Shown here: positions 28,901-35,737 of the stretch, in pieces | Numbering within the stretch: position 1 is the first letter of the stretch | Layout: each line of letters begins with the position of its first letter | Assembly (NCBI GenBank): GCA_024743255.1 | Contig: JANSWY010000014.1 | Coordinates: 1-64,000, forward strand | Direction of reading: 5' to 3' | Length of the DNA: 64,000 nucleotides | From: a bacterium | GTDB lineage: Bacteria; Bacteroidota; Bacteroidia; Cytophagales; Cyclobacteriaceae | The notes under the pieces: model-generated | Seen by the model: only the letters and a program-made list of their open reading frames with translations | Told to the model about the DNA's origin: nothing | The model's database searches: none | Translations under genes and position numbers: made by a program

Positions 28901-29345
28901 GGATGCTGAAGAGTTCAACTCTGGTTATCTAAAATTATTAGACAAGAGCACGGGTAGAGTAATTGACATGCGTGAAAACAGCTCAATACAAGTTCATACA
29001 GATGGTGTTACTGAGTTGAGTATTATGTATTCCACTAATCCGAATGATACATTTGAGTTTGATGAGATTGCAGTAATGGCAGCTTATCCGAATCCAATGG
29101 ATTATACCATGTTTGTTCCTGTAAGCTTACCGTCAACAGGAAGTTCATACGATATTAATATGGAAATTATTGATTTATCTGGTAAGCAGATATTCTCAAA
29201 TCAGATCCATAAACTAGGTGGGGGTAATTACCAGTTTGAAATTACGCCAGACAATCAAATTCCTTCAGGAATGTATATCTACAAGCTTTCCGTAATTTCC
29301 GACGGAATTGAAAATGTTTACACTCAAAGAATCTCAGTAAAATGA
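22977..29345 (+). CDS. Giant T9SS-exported surface protein with VCBS, FN3 and cadherin-like domains
   Basis: About 2,120 residues. It starts at MKQILTILAIFCVLGASAQ, a clear signal peptide; an in-frame ATG 33 nt upstream would precede it. Domain order: a MAM/jelly-roll-like N-terminal domain; an IPT/TIG-like region; about seven FG-GAP/VCBS repeats with DxDxDGDxD calcium-binding cores (DFDKDGDVDVAF, DLDGDGDLDIAR); six fibronectin type III domains; one or two cadherin-like domains (DVDENLPIGSVVGTF); a Bacteroidota surface domain (ELKAGWNLIGNPY). It ends in a T9SS type A signal (AAYPNPMDYT to YTQRISVK). Probably a calcium-stabilised adhesin or matrix protein. Its end overlaps the caspase gene by four bases. 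Confidence 0.9.
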   Translation: MKQILTILAIFCVLGASAQVSNDFNTDDGGWGAASSPSGTFWEWGVPNATQINDDNEGGGNAWVTELDGEFTNTNFEVIWLTSQSYDLSSFTTGTVSFGINYDLYFNTGFGEYDAMQFLYSTDSSNWSILGSEGTGTNWYNGAGFSGDGWTENSGGWLQASHAIPSELFGEAAVYFRFEVQTNVESGAYGHEGFAFDSFVLSNQSSDSEILTMSLTEAVLPIEVDSASRTIKIVVDPSTDVTSLSPTFTISTGAMVDKASGSTQDFTNPVEYVVTAENTSFSSIWTVSVVNPQFDLALFPTSGIPGTELTIFGQSFSTTTTDNVVTLGGQSVTVNSATTNKLTVTIPSDASLGRNTLSIASNASGSYNDANFNVLLADANRFIDDYTESDFNFNVSVVNTMAIGDFDKDGDVDVAFDDFGNLKIATLENGRVSSIATIATSRSEIADLTSADINGDGYLDVVAAGESIGWFENNGDGTFASELTVTDTDFDYSIEVFDADGDYDLDIITASGSGISLFKNSGGGTFAEVMTPASGIGIPVDWDADGDIDMVSANASRDAIILMANDGSGVFTDSDLLTGLSNLDFVQLGDLDNDDDLDIVFSTYDQISTFTSTVEYTLNDGSGTLGTAVKIVDEGDTFTQNMQLGDLDGDGDLDIARVRTDGTNQNLQQFTNTALDFGTATSLESQADGKALVIVDIDQDGDLDILHEASLSGGNFPLHLGYFTGNSVTSFTFPESTGNTTIDAAAFTIDVEVTNGADVTALTPTVELSAGATVSPESGMAQDFSASVNYTVTAEDGTEQIWVVTVISVPSAPTLTFDASQTSSSETSLTWNETANTESYSLEVSEANDFSSFLTGYDPLTISEPSVTEEIVSSLDAGSYYYARIRATNSIGTNSDYSDTVAILTKPADPVLTDADTADITQTSIGLSWEYDTTIFDTYDIEVSDTVDFTTLLADYPVTLDTSTFVIGVDSSTTALSPNTEYFVRVSIRNTTGISGYSNVISAFTKPNTPTLTDFVADDINQTAARLSWDPVSGGTDSYSVELSSTDFASATTLLTDFPVSVTDTTFEFGVDQSTAALESATEYWVRIKSENSSGLSGYSNVVSFLTLPATVNATTASNITTTSFTANWDAVTGADSYYLEVSADDFATTVFTETLTTELTTSITGLSSASNYKYRVSAINATGSAPVSNEISVLTLPEAPVVNSITSADITQTTFSLSWAASSGEISDYIVEVSSTDFSVDTTLLADYPLTVTGTSLVIGSDLGTTSLDPGTDYWVLVRANNASGESANSNVVTALTIPATPTASSSTDVLASSFTANWSLETGVAGYIAELSNDNFGSVLQTDSVLTNTNVFDGLNSGTTYYYRARAYNATGASGNSNIIILNTNADPSDLTLSPQDVDENLPIGSVVGTFGSDDDASTSFIYSLVSGTGDTDNSRFDISGDQLVTNEVFNFELANTFRIRAQTDDGFGGTRQAEFTINVNDVNEAPNNITFTLTSSQFTGYDAVETIIGTFQAEDEDETDNVFSFEVVDGSEYFDIDVDDKLFNTAVFETEIDSTITISVMASDDNDPPASITREFDIFIEAFVDREDPVITPNLLNPTNLLSGGNPVTLEATVTDFRIGEVRFYSKLLTDTVFTSQVITGTNNVYSITIAEEDMGLAGIEYYFGAVDAAGNDAISARTGLALEYEGGSSSPVVESVQRFGRTVDNYQVLSIPFKFEGNANRVIEIFDEYTSGIPDNKTWRIIRYDSNLDSLINLTATSEIQLGEAYFFIAVEQQEITVGAASINLQDPFPIELKAGWNLIGNPYNLDVDWNSVRDNNNANGIVGPLRVLDPNNNETWPTSTVLRKFEGAFVQVTEDITLNISYADAILSLGRMEQYVEEENPEIDWYLPITITQDEEFRTAGIGMDIDADQAFDGLDRLQIPRWFEYLEFSSVHQHEKFRKFNRDIVPLSDRYVWDIEVSSSTVGASSISWDAEEFNSGYLKLLDKSTGRVIDMRENSSIQVHTDGVTELSIMYSTNPNDTFEFDEIAVMAAYPNPMDYTMFVPVSLPSTGSSYDINMEIIDLSGKQIFSNQIHKLGGGNYQFEITPDNQIPSGMYIYKLSVISDGIENVYTQRISVK

Positions 29346-30514
29346 AAATATTAGTAAGTATATCATTAATTCTGATTTCCAGCTTGACATTTGGTCAGCT
29401 GGTTGGAGATCAGACGAATGCAATCAAGTTAGACTTCACGGCAGAGCCGCTTAAAGGTGAAGTAATACTTCCAACAATTGCCTGGGAGTTTCCATCAAGA
29501 GAATACACCAATACTCAGGAGAACAAAGCGCAGTTTGTGGCAACTATTAAGTCATCAACACCAATTGATAAGATTTTAATTGGAATTGGTAAGAAGCGCG
29601 GCGATTACATGGCGACAAGAACAGTTGAAGTTCCAGAGAATACTTTGAAATACAGACTGGATAAGGAAATCAATTTGTTTGACGGTGAAAATGTAATTGG
29701 TGTAACGGTAATTGATAAAAATGGAGGAGCTGTTGAGGATTACAGAAACATTCTGGTTGGTTTTGATGCAATTTCTAAAGCTGTTGATATTAACAGAAAA
29801 GATTATGCATTAGTAATAGGCACAGATAAATATGATCACTGGACAGATCTCGTAAACCCGGTATATGATGCCGAAACTATTTCTGGAATATTGGCAGATA
29901 ATTATGGGTTTGATTCTGAACTGTTGACAGACCCATCGCAAGAAGAATTCCTGATTAAACTGAAGGAGTACTCTCAAAAGAAATACAGGCCACAAGATCA
30001 GTTAATAATTTTTATAGCAGGTCATGGTCAGTTTGACGAGACTTTTGGTGAAGGTTATATTGTAACAAAAGGTAGTTTAATGAATGATGAGGCTAAAACA
30101 ACCTACATTCCTCACAGTGTCTTGAGAAACGTGATTGATAACATACCATGCGAGCACATCCTGCTGGTAATGGATGTATGTTTTAGCGGAACCTTTGATC
30201 CTGTGATTGCTAAAAGCAGATCAGCAATCTATGAAGATCTGGATGATGCAGAGCTTTTGGTAAGAAAGCTATCAAAGAAGACAAGACGATATCTGACATC
30301 AGGTGGTAAGGAGTATGTATCTGATGGTGTTCCTGGTCAACACTCACCATTTGCACAGAAATTCATTGAAGTATTAAAATCAAGAGGAGGAGAGGATAGA
30401 ATAATTACTCTTCAGGAGATATATCCAGTAATGCAAAGATTAAAGACTCTTCCAAGAACAGGAGAATTTGGAGCAAACGAAAAAGATAGTGATTTCGTTT
30501 TCGTAGCTCAATAA
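29342..30514 (+). CDS. Secreted caspase-family (C14) cysteine peptidase
   Basis: A 390-residue protein with signal peptide MKILVSISLILISSLTFGQ. An N-terminal beta domain (about 20-145) precedes the caspase p20-like fold, which begins at DYALVIGTDKYDHW. The catalytic histidine is H228 in FIAGHGQFD and the catalytic cysteine is C280 in VMDVCFSGTFD, so the dyad is intact. The acidic residues around GTFD suggest caspase/metacaspase-like basic P1 preference, but this is not certain. The gene overlaps the giant T9SS gene by an ATGA, so the two are co-translated. Inferred: a periplasmic or surface protease acting on, or released with, the giant protein. A terminator follows. Confidence 0.9.
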   Translation: MKILVSISLILISSLTFGQLVGDQTNAIKLDFTAEPLKGEVILPTIAWEFPSREYTNTQENKAQFVATIKSSTPIDKILIGIGKKRGDYMATRTVEVPENTLKYRLDKEINLFDGENVIGVTVIDKNGGAVEDYRNILVGFDAISKAVDINRKDYALVIGTDKYDHWTDLVNPVYDAETISGILADNYGFDSELLTDPSQEEFLIKLKEYSQKKYRPQDQLIIFIAGHGQFDETFGEGYIVTKGSLMNDEAKTTYIPHSVLRNVIDNIPCEHILLVMDVCFSGTFDPVIAKSRSAIYEDLDDAELLVRKLSKKTRRYLTSGGKEYVSDGVPGQHSPFAQKFIEVLKSRGGEDRIITLQEIYPVMQRLKTLPRTGEFGANEKDSDFVFVAQ

Positions 30515-30534
30515 AGAAAATAAATTGAGCACTG

Positions 30535-30570
30535 TAAAGCCGCTTCCACATTTTTGGGAGTGGCTTTTTT
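30535..30570. terminator. Bidirectional terminator after the caspase gene
   Basis: AAAGCCGCTTCCACA pairs imperfectly with TGGGAGTGGCTTT around a T loop and is followed by TTTTTT. A-rich sequence on the other side could serve the convergent minus-strand gene. Confidence 0.75.
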
Positions 30571-31045
30571 ATTCACTTTTCTGATAAGTAGCTTTTCCAA
30601 ACAGTTCATACCCATTGCTCCTGAGTACATAGTCTTCCACCGCTATGGTGCCATCTGGTTGCAACTGGTAAATAGATTTTCCTTGTTCTGTTTCCGGGGA
30701 TCCCCATACTGAAGTCAATGTATTTGTTTCTGTGTTGAATTTTGATCCAACTTCAACAAACCACCCCCTTGAATCAAACCAGTAACCCTTGTAGCGATTT
30801 CCATCTATAGGTTGATAGTATGCCTCTACTTCAAACTTAGGATATTGACTATCAATGATCTTATTAGAAAACTCTAGTTTCAGGAATTTACCTTCCCATT
30901 GATCACTCCAGGTCATTTGAAAATTGGCGGGTTGGTTAAAAAGTGAACCTTCACCCTCCCAATTCCCAAGAATCCATTCCGGTGATTGCGAATAAGAAAA
31001 ATAGAAAAACAAGCTAAAAATCGAAATAAGACCAAGTTTCTTCAT
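30569..31045 (-). CDS. Small secreted lipocalin-like protein
   Basis: A 158-residue protein with signal peptide MKKLGLISIFSLFFYFSYSQ. The mature part begins PEWILGNWEGEG and continues as a series of beta strands (FLKLEFSNKI, KFEVEAYYQPIDGNRYKGYWFDSRG, IAVEDYVLRSNGYELFGKATYQK). This is the pattern of the calycin/DUF1579-like or heme-binding-like beta-barrel families. Ligand and function are unknown. It stands alone on the minus strand, convergent with the caspase operon. Confidence 0.7.
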   Translation of the reverse strand: MKKLGLISIFSLFFYFSYSQSPEWILGNWEGEGSLFNQPANFQMTWSDQWEGKFLKLEFSNKIIDSQYPKFEVEAYYQPIDGNRYKGYWFDSRGWFVEVGSKFNTETNTLTSVWGSPETEQGKSIYQLQPDGTIAVEDYVLRSNGYELFGKATYQKSE

Positions 31046-31089
31046 GTTGATGCTGATTTTTAATGGATAATTTAAAGAATTTCTAAATG

Positions 31090-31107
31090 TGTCACCCTAA
31101 TGTCTAC
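31090..31107 (+). promoter_or_regulatory. Degenerate copy of the tandem operator
   Basis: TGTCACCCTAATGTCTAC can be read as TGTCACC and TGTCTAC half-sites with the same 11-bp period as operator B at 10761. It is single, and the only -7-like sequence downstream (TAATTG, about 34 nt away) is imperfect. It precedes a small membrane-peptide gene, as at the two better copies. Confidence 0.25.
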
Positions 31108-31209
31108 TCCTTACTCATTGAACAAATTCGGAAAGTGCCGATAATTGCATTATACGTTTCTGGCATGTGTCATAGTTTATATTCAGAAGCGTTTGGAAAT
31201 AATCATAGT

Positions 31210-31329
31210 ATGAAGTGGAGTTCAAAGCTAAAACATCTTAGTTACGGTTTTGACTGGTGGATTCTAATCCGCATGGGCATAATCGCGCTCCTATTGTTCG
31301 TAATCGCAATAGGAACGCTATTTGCCTAA
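31210..31329 (+). CDS. Small single-pass membrane peptide
   Basis: A 39-residue frame, MKWSSKLKHLSYGFDWW followed by a hydrophobic helix (ILIRMGIIALLLFVIAIGTLFA) that ends the protein. An in-frame ATG lies 41 codons upstream, but that would put the operator-like element inside the gene, and the shorter form looks like a natural tail-anchored peptide. It resembles the peptide at 10869 in design (basic N-terminus, C-terminal helix) but not clearly in sequence. A strong hairpin terminator lies about 90 nt downstream. Function unknown. Confidence 0.4.
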   Translation: MKWSSKLKHLSYGFDWWILIRMGIIALLLFVIAIGTLFA

Positions 31330-31419
31330 CAGTTGGGAACAGGAAAGAATTTGGAAAGATCGCTGAGACGAAGAAATTAACGAAGAGGAAATAGAGTGTA
31401 AAAATCTTATCTGGCGGTG

Positions 31420-31470
31420 CATTGGCAAGAATTGGAACACCTTTTGGAGTTCCATTCTGCCAGTGTTTTT
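31420..31470 (+). terminator. Strong hairpin terminator downstream of the small membrane-peptide gene
   Basis: CATTGGCA pairs with TGCCAGTG and, further in, ATTGGAAC pairs with GTTCCATT (one mismatch) around a short loop. GTTTTT follows. Confidence 0.75.
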
Positions 31471-31508
31471 AAAACGAAAAAATTAACGCTTGCAATTGGT
31501 GATATAAG

Positions 31509-31534
31509 AGAATCAGATTCTGATTCTTTTTTTA
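31509..31534 (+). terminator. Second terminator, perfect hairpin with T-run
   Basis: AGAATCAG-ATT-CTGATTCT is a perfect 8-bp stem followed directly by seven T residues. It lies 38 nt upstream of the next gene start, so it could also act as an attenuator for that gene. Confidence 0.75.
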
Positions 31535-31571
31535 TTTGCAGACAACTCAATTCTGAATTAGTTTTCCTTCA

Positions 31572-32621
31572 ATGTCTCTGAAGGTTCTAAAAATCTACAA
31601 TACTTACACAGATCAAATAAAGCTACTACTTGAGAATAATCCGATTGGAACTCCTGGTGTTAGCATGGTATACCAACATATGAAGGTAGAAGAGAAACTA
31701 CAGCATATTGTTAAACCTTTCTACGTGAACCTGGAAAGAAATGGAAACCTTATCGGTACATGTTGCTTTTGTGAGAGATCTGAGGATGATCAAATCAATT
31801 ACTACATTAGGTACTTTGCTTTCCAGCAATCTAATCGCGTTAAGCGAAATAAAGGAGCAAGCAAATTAAGATCAGGGGACATCAGCACTGATGTTCAAAA
31901 GATTCTGGAAGGAACAGAATTTCATAATCCCAAGAATAATCCAACAGTATTTTATGCATACCTCGACCCCTCCAACGAAAGATCTAAAGTAATCTGCGAA
32001 AGTTTCGGATTTCAACAGGTTCGAAGGTTCCAATCTATATTGATGAGCAGGTTCTCACCTAAAAAAAGATTAGAAATAACCAAAGTCGCCAACGAGGAGA
32101 AAAATAAAGTGCTAGGTGAGCTAAAAGAGTTTTATAAAGACTATAACTATTTTAATCTTGAAAACATCTTCTTTGAGGATAGCTACTATGTCTATAAAGT
32201 AAATGGTGAAATTGTGGCGGGGATTCAGGCAACACAAGAAAAATGGTTTATTCATGAATTACCAGGATTAAGTGGTAGTCTCATGCTAGGGGTTCTTTCA
32301 AAGTTGCCGTTATTAAAGCGGTTAATCAAAAAGAATTTTTCGTTTCTGGCTTTGGAGGCATTGTTTTTTAAGGAAGCTCATTTGGATAAAATAGAACCAA
32401 TGATTGAATCAATAATGCATTTAACAAATCACCATGTTGCAATGACAATTGCTGATCAGGAAAGTGATCTATTTAGATTTTATTCAAGTATTAACAAAGG
32501 TTTTATATCAAAAGTGAATCATCCTAAAACGAATAGTGTAATTGCGAAAATAAACGGGAAATTGGATCCGAATAAGCATAAAAATAGGCCCTCCTATATC
32601 TCAACACTTGATTTGACTTAA
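31572..32621 (+). CDS. Hypothetical protein with GNAT-like halves
   Basis: A 349-residue cytosolic protein without signal peptide or membrane helix. The first half contains a segment with acetyltransferase-like flow (NLIGTCCFCERS, YYIRYFAFQQ, FYAYLDPSNERSKVICESFGFQQVRRF), where the last block resembles the N-x-x-S-x-x-x-x-x-x-x-GF motif at the end of GNAT domains. The second half (YYVYKVNGEIVAGIQATQEKW) may be a related fold. The basic loop RVKRNKGASKLRSGD is notable. Substrate unknown. It follows a perfect terminator hairpin and stands alone. Function assignment is tentative. Confidence 0.6.
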   Translation: MSLKVLKIYNTYTDQIKLLLENNPIGTPGVSMVYQHMKVEEKLQHIVKPFYVNLERNGNLIGTCCFCERSEDDQINYYIRYFAFQQSNRVKRNKGASKLRSGDISTDVQKILEGTEFHNPKNNPTVFYAYLDPSNERSKVICESFGFQQVRRFQSILMSRFSPKKRLEITKVANEEKNKVLGELKEFYKDYNYFNLENIFFEDSYYVYKVNGEIVAGIQATQEKWFIHELPGLSGSLMLGVLSKLPLLKRLIKKNFSFLALEALFFKEAHLDKIEPMIESIMHLTNHHVAMTIADQESDLFRFYSSINKGFISKVNHPKTNSVIAKINGKLDPNKHKNRPSYISTLDLT

Positions 32622-32706
32622 TTATAGATAGTAGTTATACAAGAATAGAAACTATCGATTTGAATTATAGTTTTTCCTTTATTTCTTTGCCGCAAATAAT
32701 ACATTT

Positions 32707-33018
32707 ATGATTGAATTACAGGAAGATAACTTACAGCAAATTGTAGCTGAAAACGATAAAGTGATTGTTCAGTTTGGAGCAACATGGTGTGGGAATTGCA
32801 GAATTGTGAAGCCAAAGTTTAAAAGACTTGCTGGTGAAAATTCTGATTTTCAATTTGTATATGCCGATGCAGAGAAATTTCCTGGAGTGAAAGAATTAGC
32901 TGATGTTAATTACTTACCAACTTTCGCTGGTTTCAAAGGAGGTAAATTAATAGCTCAACAGTCTGGTAACAAAGAAGAAGTTATAAAGCACATATTGAAT
33001 GAGGTTACCAATAATTAA
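32707..33018 (+). CDS. Thioredoxin-like protein
   Basis: A 103-residue single-domain thioredoxin fold without signal peptide. The active site is C28-G-N-C31 in FGATWCGNCRIVKPKF, a variant of the usual CGPC. The cis-proline loop is present as NYLPTFAGF. Cytosolic disulfide reductase or redox-signalling role. Its last codons overlap the next gene, which encodes the small partner that commonly follows this thioredoxin in Bacteroidota. Confidence 0.9.
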   Translation: MIELQEDNLQQIVAENDKVIVQFGATWCGNCRIVKPKFKRLAGENSDFQFVYADAEKFPGVKELADVNYLPTFAGFKGGKLIAQQSGNKEEVIKHILNEVTNN

Positions 33019-33253
33019 GCATGTTGTTCAATTCATCGATGAGAACGATGAAGACTGGGTTGTAGAAACTATCGAATTGTTGGAGCACCTGGCTGAAGCC
33101 AAAGGTATCAAGGATGAAGAACTTGATGTAATTGGAGAACTCCTTTCGAATTTATATGGTTCTGTTGAAGTTGCTAAAGATATAAAAGGAGGAAAACCTG
33201 AAAAAGATGCTCTGAATGACTTCATGAAAAGAGTCACTGGATCAATTAGTTAA
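32999..33253 (+). CDS. DUF6952-type small protein, thioredoxin partner
   Basis: An 84-residue all-helical protein starting MRLPIIKHVVQFIDENDEDW, which I recognise as the DUF6952-type pattern. A conserved block DEELDVIGELLSNLYGSVEV follows. It is translated from an ATG inside the thioredoxin gene, a 20-base overlap, so the two are coupled. No known catalytic motif. Function is uncharacterised; context suggests a redox-linked or regulatory partner. Confidence 0.85.
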   Translation: MRLPIIKHVVQFIDENDEDWVVETIELLEHLAEAKGIKDEELDVIGELLSNLYGSVEVAKDIKGGKPEKDALNDFMKRVTGSIS

Positions 33254-33412
33254 TGTTTGAATTGTTATAGTAATTATTGGAATTGTTATAAAAATTCAGT
33301 TAAACGATTAATTTGAAGGTTTTATCTAAGATGGAGTCCCTGTAGTCGAACATCTCTGATTTTGTGATTTTTTTTTAGCAATTTCATATTGTCACTAAAC
33401 GAAACTACTACT

Positions 33413-33490
33413 ATGGGACTTCAAATTTTAATCCACGAATTCTATTGCTATTTATTGGAAGAGGTTATCATCCCTATAGCAAGATACTAA
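33413..33490 (+). CDS. Possible 25-residue peptide in the photolyase leader
   Basis: The frame encodes MGLQILIHEFYCYLLEEVIIPIARY, an amphipathic, aromatic-rich helix candidate. It ends 46 bases before the short-chain dehydrogenase start. Nothing beyond an open frame and position supports it. It could be a leader peptide or a chance frame. Confidence 0.2.
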   Translation: MGLQILIHEFYCYLLEEVIIPIARY

Positions 33491-33514
33491 CCAAACATTT
33501 ACAGTAGCTATTGG

Positions 33515-33530
33515 GTTTTACAGCTAAAAC
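33515..33530. promoter_or_regulatory. Perfect inverted repeat before the photolyase cluster
   Basis: GTTTTA-CAGC-TAAAAC, a 6-bp perfect dyad six bases upstream of the first gene of the cluster. It may be a protein-binding site or a hairpin over the translation start. Light-responsive clusters of this type are often repressor-controlled, but no regulator gene is present here. Confidence 0.3.
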
Positions 33531-33536
33531 CTTATA

Positions 33537-34235
33537 ATGCCAAAAAGATTTTTAGTTGTAGGCGGCAGTTCCGGAATCGGGCTTGATACAATCAAGAAGT
33601 TAATTTCCGAAGGACATGAAGTGATCAATATGTCTAGAACGTCCCCGAATTTATCTTCAGAATCACTTTCTCATCATTCAGTCGATGTTTTAAGCGAAGA
33701 CAATCTACCACACCTGGATACCTCATTAGACGGACTTGTTTATTGCCCGGGTTCCATTAACCTAAAACCATTTAGAAGCCTTAAGACTACTGATTACCAA
33801 AAAGACTTTGAAATTAACGTTTTAGGTGCGGTCAAAGTAATTCAGAAATATTTGAAAGCTTTAAAGGAAGCTCCAAACTCTTCAATTGTTTTATTTAGTA
33901 CAGTAGCCGTTGGAACAGGAATGTCTTTTCATAGTTCAGTATCAGCTGCTAAAGGAGCAATTGAAGGTTTGACTAGGTCACTAGCTGCAGAATTAGCACC
34001 ATCCATAAGAGTGAATTGCGTGGCTCCATCAATTGTTGATACTCCTTTAGCCTCAAGGTTCGTATCTAGTGAAGAGAAGATTGAGGCTTCAGCAAAAAGG
34101 CATCCTTTGAATAGAGTAGGAGATGTGAATGATATCTCAGAGGCAGTAAAGTATTTATTAAGTGATTCGTCTGGTTGGGTGACCGGACAGATACTGCCAG
34201 TTGACGGAGGATTATCATCAATAAGAAATCTATAA
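33537..34235 (+). CDS. Short-chain dehydrogenase-fold protein, photolyase-linked, lacking the catalytic tyrosine
   Basis: A 232-residue SDR. The NAD(P) site is GGSSGIG (residues 9-15). The Ser (S121 in FST) and Lys (K139) of the catalytic set are present, but the position normally held by Tyr (four before Lys) is V135, in HSSVSAAKGAIEG. The C-terminal WVTGQILPVDGG motif is intact. I recall that SDRs beside photolyases share this HxSVxAAKG sequence, so the change is probably a family trait and not decay. It is the first gene of a tight cluster, immediately abutting the next gene. Role inferred: a light- or DNA-damage-linked oxidoreductase of unknown substrate. Confidence 0.85.
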   Translation: MPKRFLVVGGSSGIGLDTIKKLISEGHEVINMSRTSPNLSSESLSHHSVDVLSEDNLPHLDTSLDGLVYCPGSINLKPFRSLKTTDYQKDFEINVLGAVKVIQKYLKALKEAPNSSIVLFSTVAVGTGMSFHSSVSAAKGAIEGLTRSLAAELAPSIRVNCVAPSIVDTPLASRFVSSEEKIEASAKRHPLNRVGDVNDISEAVKYLLSDSSGWVTGQILPVDGGLSSIRNL

Positions 34236-35687
34236 ATGAAAGTTTTACTCACAGGATCGACAGGATACATCGGAAGGAGATTGCTACCGCTTATAGTTGC
34301 AAAAGGCTGCCATGTTGTTTGTCCAGTGAGAGATAACCGAAGGTTTGATTTTGAAGATTTTAGTGAGGACTTCCTAAGGCATGTTACAGTTGTGGAATGT
34401 GATTTCAATAATCTGGACTCATTATCTCAATTACCAAAAGATATTGATGTGGCCTATTATCTAATTCATGCCTTAGCATCTAAAGACCAGGATTTTAAAT
34501 CTCTTGAACAAACGTCAGCTTCAAATTTTGCTTCATATGTTAAGACAACAAATGCTAAGCAAATTATATATCTGGGAGGTATTGCCAATGATCAACAACT
34601 ATCACAGCATTTGGATTCCAGAAAAGGAGTTGAATCAACTTTATCCGAATCAAATGTGCCACTTACTGTACTGCGGGCTGGTATTATAATTGGATCAGGA
34701 AGCGCCTCTTTTGAGATAATCCGGGATTTAGTGGAAAAGTTACCTTTCATGGTAGCGCCTAAATGGATCAAAACCAAATGTCAACCGATTGGTATTGCTA
34801 ATGTTTTGGACTATTTGGTAGGTGTGATCAATGAAGAGAAATGCTATAACAGAGTTTTTGATATCGCTGGTCCCGATATTCTTACTTACAAAGAAATGAT
34901 GTTGGGTTATGCTAAAGTCCGCAAACTTTGGAGGAGAATAATGATTGTTCCAGTATTAACCCCACGACTATCTTCCTTGTGGTTATATTTCGTTACATCA
35001 ACCTCATATTTCCTCGCAAGAAATCTGGTAGATAGTATGAAAAATGAAGTAATAGCCAAGGATTCTGACATTGATGAGATACTTCAGTTGAACAATAAGT
35101 TATCTTATCAAGAAGCCTTGCAAAGAGCTTTCACAAAGATTAAACAAAAACAAGTTGAAAGTTCCTGGAAAGATTCTTTTTATAGCCCTGAATTCAATAA
35201 ACTATTTATCCATCAAATGGAAGCTCCGTCATTTGGTTGCTTACTTGATCATCAGGAAATAGAATTTAATCACGATCCTGAATTAGTGGCGAGAAACATA
35301 TGGAAGATAGGAGGGGAGAATGGATGGTACTATGGTAATTTCCTATGGCAACTTCGGGGCTTTTTAGATAAAATGGTAGGAGGTGTTGGTCTGAGAAGAG
35401 GAAGAAGAGATCAGTTTGACATTAAGAACGGAGATGCACTGGATTTTTGGAGAGTCTTGTATGTGAACAAAGAAGAACAGCGGCTACTCCTTTTTGCGGA
35501 AATGAAACTTCCAGGTGAGGCCTGGCTGGAGTTTAAGATTAAGAAGTGCGGAGACCATCACAAATTATTACAGACAGCTACTTTCAGACCTCTTGGTTTG
35601 ATGGGAAGGTTATATTGGTATCTTGTTATCCCTTTTCATTTATTCATATTCAAAAATATGGCTAAGAGAATTGCATTTAATATCTAG
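34236..35687 (+). CDS. NAD(P)-binding SDR with C-terminal DUF2867 domain
   Basis: A 483-residue protein. The N-terminal half is an extended/atypical SDR (NAD(P) site TGSTGYIGRRLLP, residues about 6-18) similar to YbjT/NmrA-like proteins. The C-terminal 170 residues match DUF2867, with GGENGWYYGNFLWQLRGFLDKM and VGLRRGRRDQFDIKNGDALDFWRV. I recall this fusion next to photolyases in several phyla. It starts on the base after the stop of the preceding SDR gene, and the photolyase gene follows after 50 bases. Substrate unknown; a role in lipid or pigment metabolism is only speculation. Confidence 0.88.
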   Translation: MKVLLTGSTGYIGRRLLPLIVAKGCHVVCPVRDNRRFDFEDFSEDFLRHVTVVECDFNNLDSLSQLPKDIDVAYYLIHALASKDQDFKSLEQTSASNFASYVKTTNAKQIIYLGGIANDQQLSQHLDSRKGVESTLSESNVPLTVLRAGIIIGSGSASFEIIRDLVEKLPFMVAPKWIKTKCQPIGIANVLDYLVGVINEEKCYNRVFDIAGPDILTYKEMMLGYAKVRKLWRRIMIVPVLTPRLSSLWLYFVTSTSYFLARNLVDSMKNEVIAKDSDIDEILQLNNKLSYQEALQRAFTKIKQKQVESSWKDSFYSPEFNKLFIHQMEAPSFGCLLDHQEIEFNHDPELVARNIWKIGGENGWYYGNFLWQLRGFLDKMVGGVGLRRGRRDQFDIKNGDALDFWRVLYVNKEEQRLLLFAEMKLPGEAWLEFKIKKCGDHHKLLQTATFRPLGLMGRLYWYLVIPFHLFIFKNMAKRIAFNI

Positions 35688-35737
35688 CAAACAAAGATCT
35701 GTCTTGCTCAGTTATCTCCCTAGAACAAATCAAACAC

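Larger units (their letters stand above)
31330..31571. other. Intergenic region with two successive terminators
   Basis: No protein-coding gene was seen in these 242 bases. Two hairpins with T-runs lie about 40 nt apart. The space between small gene and first hairpin may be a 3' UTR or a small RNA. A T-rich segment leads into the next gene. Confidence 0.5.

Noticed and set aside
31087-31329. An 80-residue reading of the small membrane peptide starting at 31087 (MCHPNVYSLL...)
   Set aside because: It would place the operator-like element inside the gene. The 39-residue form starting at 31210 has the layout of a tail-anchored peptide, and the longer N-terminus shows no recognisable features.
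33254-33412. RNA gene in the leader of the photolyase cluster
   Set aside because: A T-run and weak pairings are present, but no stable hairpin with a T-tail and no recognisable riboswitch core.
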